Assembly: GCA_955652655.1 (NCBI GenBank)
Contig: CATPCK010000528.1
Coordinates: forward strand, 1 to 15,114
DNA: 15,114 bases
Direction of reading: 5' to 3'
Source of the DNA: an uncultured Ktedonobacteraceae bacterium
GTDB lineage: Bacteria; Chloroflexota; Ktedonobacteria; Ktedonobacterales; Ktedonobacteraceae
Below the pieces are notes generated by a model. The model saw only the letters and a list, made by a program, of their open reading frames with translations, was not told the DNA's origin and did no database searches. The stretch's first letter is position 1. Each line of letters begins with the position of its first letter. Made by a program: the position numbers and the translations under genes. Below are positions 12,216 through 15,114 of this stretch, one piece after another.

Positions 12216-12497
12216 TTAGTGTACGAGTGGGCTGGTACCTAACCCGGCGGGAATCCCATGTCGGTGGGCTGCGGGAATAGTGACGCCCAATACTCGCTGC
12301 ATAGCCATAGTGTGGCTGCAGTCGCCCCAGTCATTAAAGAAACGGCAGGTACAGGTCCACTCGCCGTTGTCAAAAATGGTTGTGTGAATATCATTTTCGC
12401 CCCGGAACGTTGCTTCAAAGCGAGTGAATTGTATTCGCTCTGGTTCTTCCGCATAACGCTTGGCTTTTGCGATCTTACTGATCATACTTGAGTTCAT
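12216..12497 (-). CDS. Small SWIM zinc-finger protein (93 aa)
   Basis: The SWIM pattern Cys-x-Cys-xn-Cys-x-His is clear: C49, C51, C60 and H62 in TCTCRFFNDWGDCSHTMAMQ. It is preceded by the usual beta hairpin with charged residues (ATFRGENDIHTTIFDNGEW). SWIM fingers bind zinc and mediate DNA or protein contacts. They usually sit inside larger proteins such as SWI2/SNF2 ATPases and MuDR-type transposases. Here it is almost the whole protein, with a short basic N-terminal helix (SKIAKAKRYAEEPER) and a polar tail. AAGGAGAG lies 8 nt before the ATG. No helicase neighbour is visible in the window. Its partner is unknown. Confidence 0.85.
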   Translation of the reverse strand: MNSSMISKIAKAKRYAEEPERIQFTRFEATFRGENDIHTTIFDNGEWTCTCRFFNDWGDCSHTMAMQRVLGVTIPAAHRHGIPAGLGTSPLVH

Positions 12498-12559
12498 GAT
12501 CGGTACTCTCCTTATTAATTAGCAACCACTCCGTGTCCACATCTTCATTCATTTGCACT

Positions 12560-12577
12560 CTCTATACACTTATAGAG
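12560..12577. repeat. 7-bp inverted repeat upstream of SWIM gene
   Basis: CTCTATA (12560-12566) and TATAGAG (12571-12577) with a CACT spacer, about 65 bp upstream of the SWIM gene start. On the minus strand it contains TATAAG, a possible -10, so this could be an operator over the promoter. Confidence 0.35.
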
Positions 12578-12624
12578 GCGTATCTTTCCTAAGTCGCGCA
12601 CATGGTTTGTTTTCAACCATCCCA

Positions 12625-12646
12625 TATCCAGTACCTGGACTGGATA
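12625..12646. repeat. 8-bp inverted repeat, operator-like
   Basis: TATCCAGT (12625-12632) and ACTGGATA (12639-12646) form a perfect inverted repeat with an ACCTGG spacer. It lies about 130 bp upstream of the SWIM gene. Its 22-bp size and symmetry fit a dimeric repressor site. I see no gene in 12498-12800. Confidence 0.4.
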
Positions 12647-12803
12647 CTCTATTCAAAAGAAAGCGTCCTTACCTCCTCTCTTAAGATAGTGAACCGGCTT
12701 ACGCCTGTTTCAATACCTGGCTAGACTCAATGGCCATCGACATTTGAAGAAGACAAATCGATGATCCCGGCATCCAGTGCGCGTATAATAAAAATCGTGT
12801 GAA

Positions 12804-12837
12804 ATAAAAAAACACCAGGGCAAAATTCCCCTAGTGT
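12804..12837 (-). terminator. Intrinsic terminator of a minus-strand transcript
   Basis: On the minus strand ACACTAGGG (12837-12829) pairs with CCCTGGTGT (12820-12812) with one mismatch, followed by TTTTTTATTTC. It marks the end of the transcription unit that starts near 13029. Confidence 0.7.
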
Positions 12838-12845
12838 GTGTTGTG

Positions 12846-13026
12846 TCACCGCGAGCCATCACCGCTTCCCGCAGCAATGTAACCTGTGATGCCAATGAGA
12901 CTGAATCCATGTTTATATAAATCATCCCCACCCGGCCAGCAAGAGAAGGCCGGATGTAATGCCTATATGACCAATCGCAGGAAATATAGGCTGAACGTAA
13001 CGTGCAAACTTGGAAATCTCCTTGTA
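12846..13026 (-). pseudogene. Frameshifted remnant of a small two-segment membrane protein, or an ncRNA
   Basis: On the minus strand one frame reads EISKFARYVQPIFPAIGHIG then ITSGLLLLAGWG and stops at 12922. A second frame, one base off, continues as DDLYKHGFSLIGITGYIAAG then SGDGSR with a stop at 12846. Removing one G from the GGGG at the junction joins them into a protein of about 58 residues with two hydrophobic segments. No start codon precedes the first frame. The codon AAG at 13023, about six bases past the predicted transcription start, could be a decayed ATG of a leaderless gene. The stretch also holds two perfect hairpins (GCCTATAT/ATATAGGC at 12961-12991 and CCGGCC/GGCCGG at 12932-12953), so a structured RNA is the alternative. 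Confidence 0.4.
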
Positions 13027-13035
13027 ATTGGATTG

Positions 13036-13064
13036 ATTATACCATACGAAAAAGGGATTGTCCA
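13036..13064 (-). promoter_or_regulatory. Strong sigma-70-type promoter of the 12.8-13.0 kb unit
   Basis: On the minus strand TGGACA (13064-13059), a 17-bp spacer and TATAAT (13041-13036). The -35 matches five of six consensus positions, and the -10 is perfect. The transcript would start near 13029 and run about 225 nt to the terminator at 12837-12804. Confidence 0.65.
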
Positions 13065-13321
13065 TCCCAAAAAAGTAACATAATTATCTCACCGCCCATA
13101 TCTTTGCGCACTTAGGCGAGTGATCCGTTGTTCGTTTTTGCATGTTTGGCCTGCAGGGCAATTGTAACATAGATCACTGTCGCAATATTACCCTGTTCAC
13201 TGTAATTTGCACATGTAACCTCTATACTACGGGTAATTAATCCTGTTATACTACTGATGCCCGGACGTGGAAGAGTTTCTCTCGCTGAAGTTCTTACCAA
13301 TTAATCTTACTGGAGGAGCGT
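13065..13321. other. Intergenic region before the sedolisin gene
   Basis: About 255 bp with no gene I can support. A short ORF-like run on the minus strand has no ribosome binding site or protein-like composition. TCACCGCC and GGCGAGTGA (13093-13123) can form a bulged hairpin. TATACT occurs at 13223-13228 and 13247-13252 but without a convincing -35, so the protease promoter is not identified. Confidence 0.4.
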
Positions 13322-15114
13322 GTGAATCACAATCATAAAATTACTCTCTGGTTTCCTCTTCAGTTGGCGCTCGGCCTCGCCATTATCGGTCTACTGGTCA
13401 GCGCATGTTCGCTGCCAGGAGTTCAATCTACTACCAGTACGAACACCACTAGCCTGACACCAACTTCAACGCCAAAGCAATCTACGCATACTGTGGCAAG
13501 TCAGCCCTCTGGAACGGGAAAACTTCCCTCAGGTACACCCTTACCACAGGATGAGGTTAAACCGCTGACCTTCAACCTGGTCTATAATGATGCGGCTATG
13601 GAGCAAGATGTTGCCCGGATCTACACACCTGGCTCCTCCACATTCCATCAATACCTCACTCCTGACCAGATTGTGCAGCGCTATGCACTTTCGGATACGC
13701 AACAGCAACAGGTAGCGAACTGGCTCACACAGAATGGCTATACTATTGACTCAACCGATGCGCTGCGCACGGCTATCAAAGTTCATGCAAGTGTCGCTAC
13801 CATCGAACGTTCCTTGCATATCAAACTCAATTCGTATACCATCGACAACTACCAGTTCTTTTTGCAGCAGGGTGAACCAAAACTCTCAGGACCTGTCTCC
13901 TCGCTCGTGTCTTCAGTCATCGGACTGGATAATTTTGCATTCCCGCAATTCCAACCGCCATTTGGCTTTGCGCTGCATACCGCCACTATACTCTCTAACA
14001 ATTGCAGCAAGTATGGAGCGAAACAAACTTTGACGCGCAATAAACTGGCGACTGCATATCAGGTCGCTCAGCTCTATCGGCAAGGATACCAGGGAGAGGG
14101 CATGACGATTGGTGTAGCTGAATTCGGCGATAGCTACAATCCCCAGGACCTGGCAAACTATGCCGCCTGTGTTGGTATCGCTCCTCCGCCTGTCCAGAAT
14201 ATCGATGTTGATGGTCACCTCGCTGCCGGTACGGGACAGGGAGAGGCGATCATGGATCTCGAACTCATTGCTGGCCTTGCCCCTAAAGCGCAAATTCTCG
14301 ATTACCAGACCGATGGCAAGAGTAACTCCTTTGCACAATCGATGGTCGATGTCTTCAACCGCGTCGCCCTGGACCACAAGGTGCAGGTGTTAAGTGTCAG
14401 CTATGGTACCTATGAAAGTGCTTTCAGTTCAAGCGAACAGGCCGCTATCAACAAAAGTCTACGTACCCTCGCTGCCGAGGGCATCTCGGTCTTTATCAGC
14501 AGCGGCGATTGTGGGGCTTTCACGCAGCGCCTTCCACATATTGCCGCGGTAGCATTTCCTGCCAGCGCGGTTTATGCCGTCGCGGTCGGAGGAACACATT
14601 TGCAGGTAAATGACAGCAATGTGCGTACCGCTGAGGCAGTGTGGAGCGCTGGTGATAACCTACCCCTCTGCAGCAATAATTGGGGTAGCGGTGGTGGCGT
14701 GAGCGAAAATACTGATTTTAAGCGTCCGGCGTGGCAGGTTGGTACGGGAACGACCACGCGTTATGATGGTGTATTGTCCCATGTCTTCATCAGACCCCTG
14801 GATTTTGTCGATACTGTTGAAGCCCCCAATGGCCTGCGCCAGGTGCCCGATGTGGCCGCTGCCGCCTATCCTAATATCGCAATATACTATAAAGGCGCCT
14901 GGGTTTCCTCGGGGGGAACCAGCGCCGCGGCCCCCATCTGGGCTGCTGGAACGCTGCTCGTCGACCAGGCATTACAACAAAAAGGTAAACCAGCTCTGGG
15001 GGGTGTGCCAGAGTTCTATTCACTGGCGAACCATCCCGGTAACTTCCATCCCTATAACGATATCACCGTTGGCGACAACCTCTTCTATTCAGCGACAAAG
15101 GGGTGGGATTATAC
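13322..15114 (+). CDS. Sedolisin (S53) family lipoprotein peptidase with prodomain, cut at 3' edge
   Basis: Secreted serine-carboxyl peptidase; 597 codons are visible. The signal peptide ends at the lipobox LVSAC with C29, so the precursor is probably lipid-anchored. A Ser/Thr-rich linker (30-78) leads to a pro-kumamolisin activation domain (about 80-204), with typical IERSLHIKLNSY and VSSVIGLDN motifs. In the catalytic domain E308 and D312 (GEAIMDLEL) form the Glu-Asp pair, D396 in SSGDCG is the oxyanion Asp, and S534 in SGGTSAAAP is the nucleophile. The calcium-site motif NDITVGDN (D580, I581) and GWDY follow, so little is missing beyond the edge. Such enzymes usually work at acidic pH. The start is GTG at 13322, with GGAGGAG just upstream; an earlier GTG at 13320 runs into a stop at once. 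Confidence 0.95.
   Translation, partial: MNHNHKITLWFPLQLALGLAIIGLLVSACSLPGVQSTTSTNTTSLTPTSTPKQSTHTVASQPSGTGKLPSGTPLPQDEVKPLTFNLVYNDAAMEQDVARIYTPGSSTFHQYLTPDQIVQRYALSDTQQQQVANWLTQNGYTIDSTDALRTAIKVHASVATIERSLHIKLNSYTIDNYQFFLQQGEPKLSGPVSSLVSSVIGLDNFAFPQFQPPFGFALHTATILSNNCSKYGAKQTLTRNKLATAYQVAQLYRQGYQGEGMTIGVAEFGDSYNPQDLANYAACVGIAPPPVQNIDVDGHLAAGTGQGEAIMDLELIAGLAPKAQILDYQTDGKSNSFAQSMVDVFNRVALDHKVQVLSVSYGTYESAFSSSEQAAINKSLRTLAAEGISVFISSGDCGAFTQRLPHIAAVAFPASAVYAVAVGGTHLQVNDSNVRTAEAVWSAGDNLPLCSNNWGSGGGVSENTDFKRPAWQVGTGTTTRYDGVLSHVFIRPLDFVDTVEAPNGLRQVPDVAAAAYPNIAIYYKGAWVSSGGTSAAAPIWAAGTLLVDQALQQKGKPALGGVPEFYSLANHPGNFHPYNDITVGDNLFYSATKGWDY

Noticed and set aside
12781..12790. Plus-strand -10 TATAAT at 12784
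   Set aside because: No -35 at a suitable distance and it overlaps the region just past the minus-strand terminator.
12710..12931. 73-residue minus-strand ORF
   Set aside because: It runs through an intrinsic terminator and its T tract, and overlaps the better-looking two-frame membrane protein remnant.
13112..13300. 62-residue minus-strand ORF
   Set aside because: No ribosome binding site, no recognisable pattern, and composition typical of random frame.

Overview
The window looks like a chromosomal segment from a member of the Chloroflexota, most probably class Ktedonobacteria. This is an inference from gene content and style, not from a marker gene. The signs are moderate GC, two lipoproteins with Thr/Ser/Gly-rich linkers, a membrane-anchored sedolisin protease, a small SWIM zinc-finger protein, a DUF1003 protein, an IS200/IS605 element, and scattered short hairpin repeats.

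Layout, left to right. Positions 1-2320 (minus strand) hold two overlapping half-transporter genes of an ABC exporter. The upstream subunit (539-2320) has Asp in place of the catalytic Glu after Walker B, which suggests an asymmetric heterodimer. A small coiled-coil protein gene (2615-2815, minus) and a cupredoxin lipoprotein gene (3181-3621, minus) follow, separated by AT-rich DNA with several inverted repeats. An IS200/IS605 element with intact TnpA and TnpB (about 4106-6214, plus) lies between a good promoter (3998-4026) and an SRPBCC-domain gene (6273-6938, plus) that this promoter may once have driven. A terminator, a tandem repeat, a perfect 24-bp hairpin and a REP-like sequence fill 6965-7144. 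A DUF1003 membrane protein gene (7282-7911) follows.

The most unusual part is 7946-8271. A consensus-like promoter is followed by closely packed hairpins, a 19-codon ORF whose ribosome binding site and start lie inside a hairpin, and a long-range-closed multi-branch structure ending in a T tract. There is no plus-strand gene downstream, so this looks like a free-standing structured RNA, possibly with a coding role. I cannot match it to a known family.

The minus-strand operon mnmA-lepA (11399 down to 8425, ATGA overlap) encodes a tRNA 2-thiouridylase and elongation factor 4, both acting on translation. Its leader contains an intrinsic-terminator-like hairpin that could attenuate the operon. 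A divergent gene (11651-12097, plus) encodes a probable tail-anchored membrane protein. Then come a SWIM zinc-finger gene (12216-12497, minus) and a minus-strand transcription unit (13064-12804) with promoter and terminator but only a frameshifted remnant of a small membrane protein, or an ncRNA. The window ends in a sedolisin-type lipoprotein protease (13322 to edge, plus).
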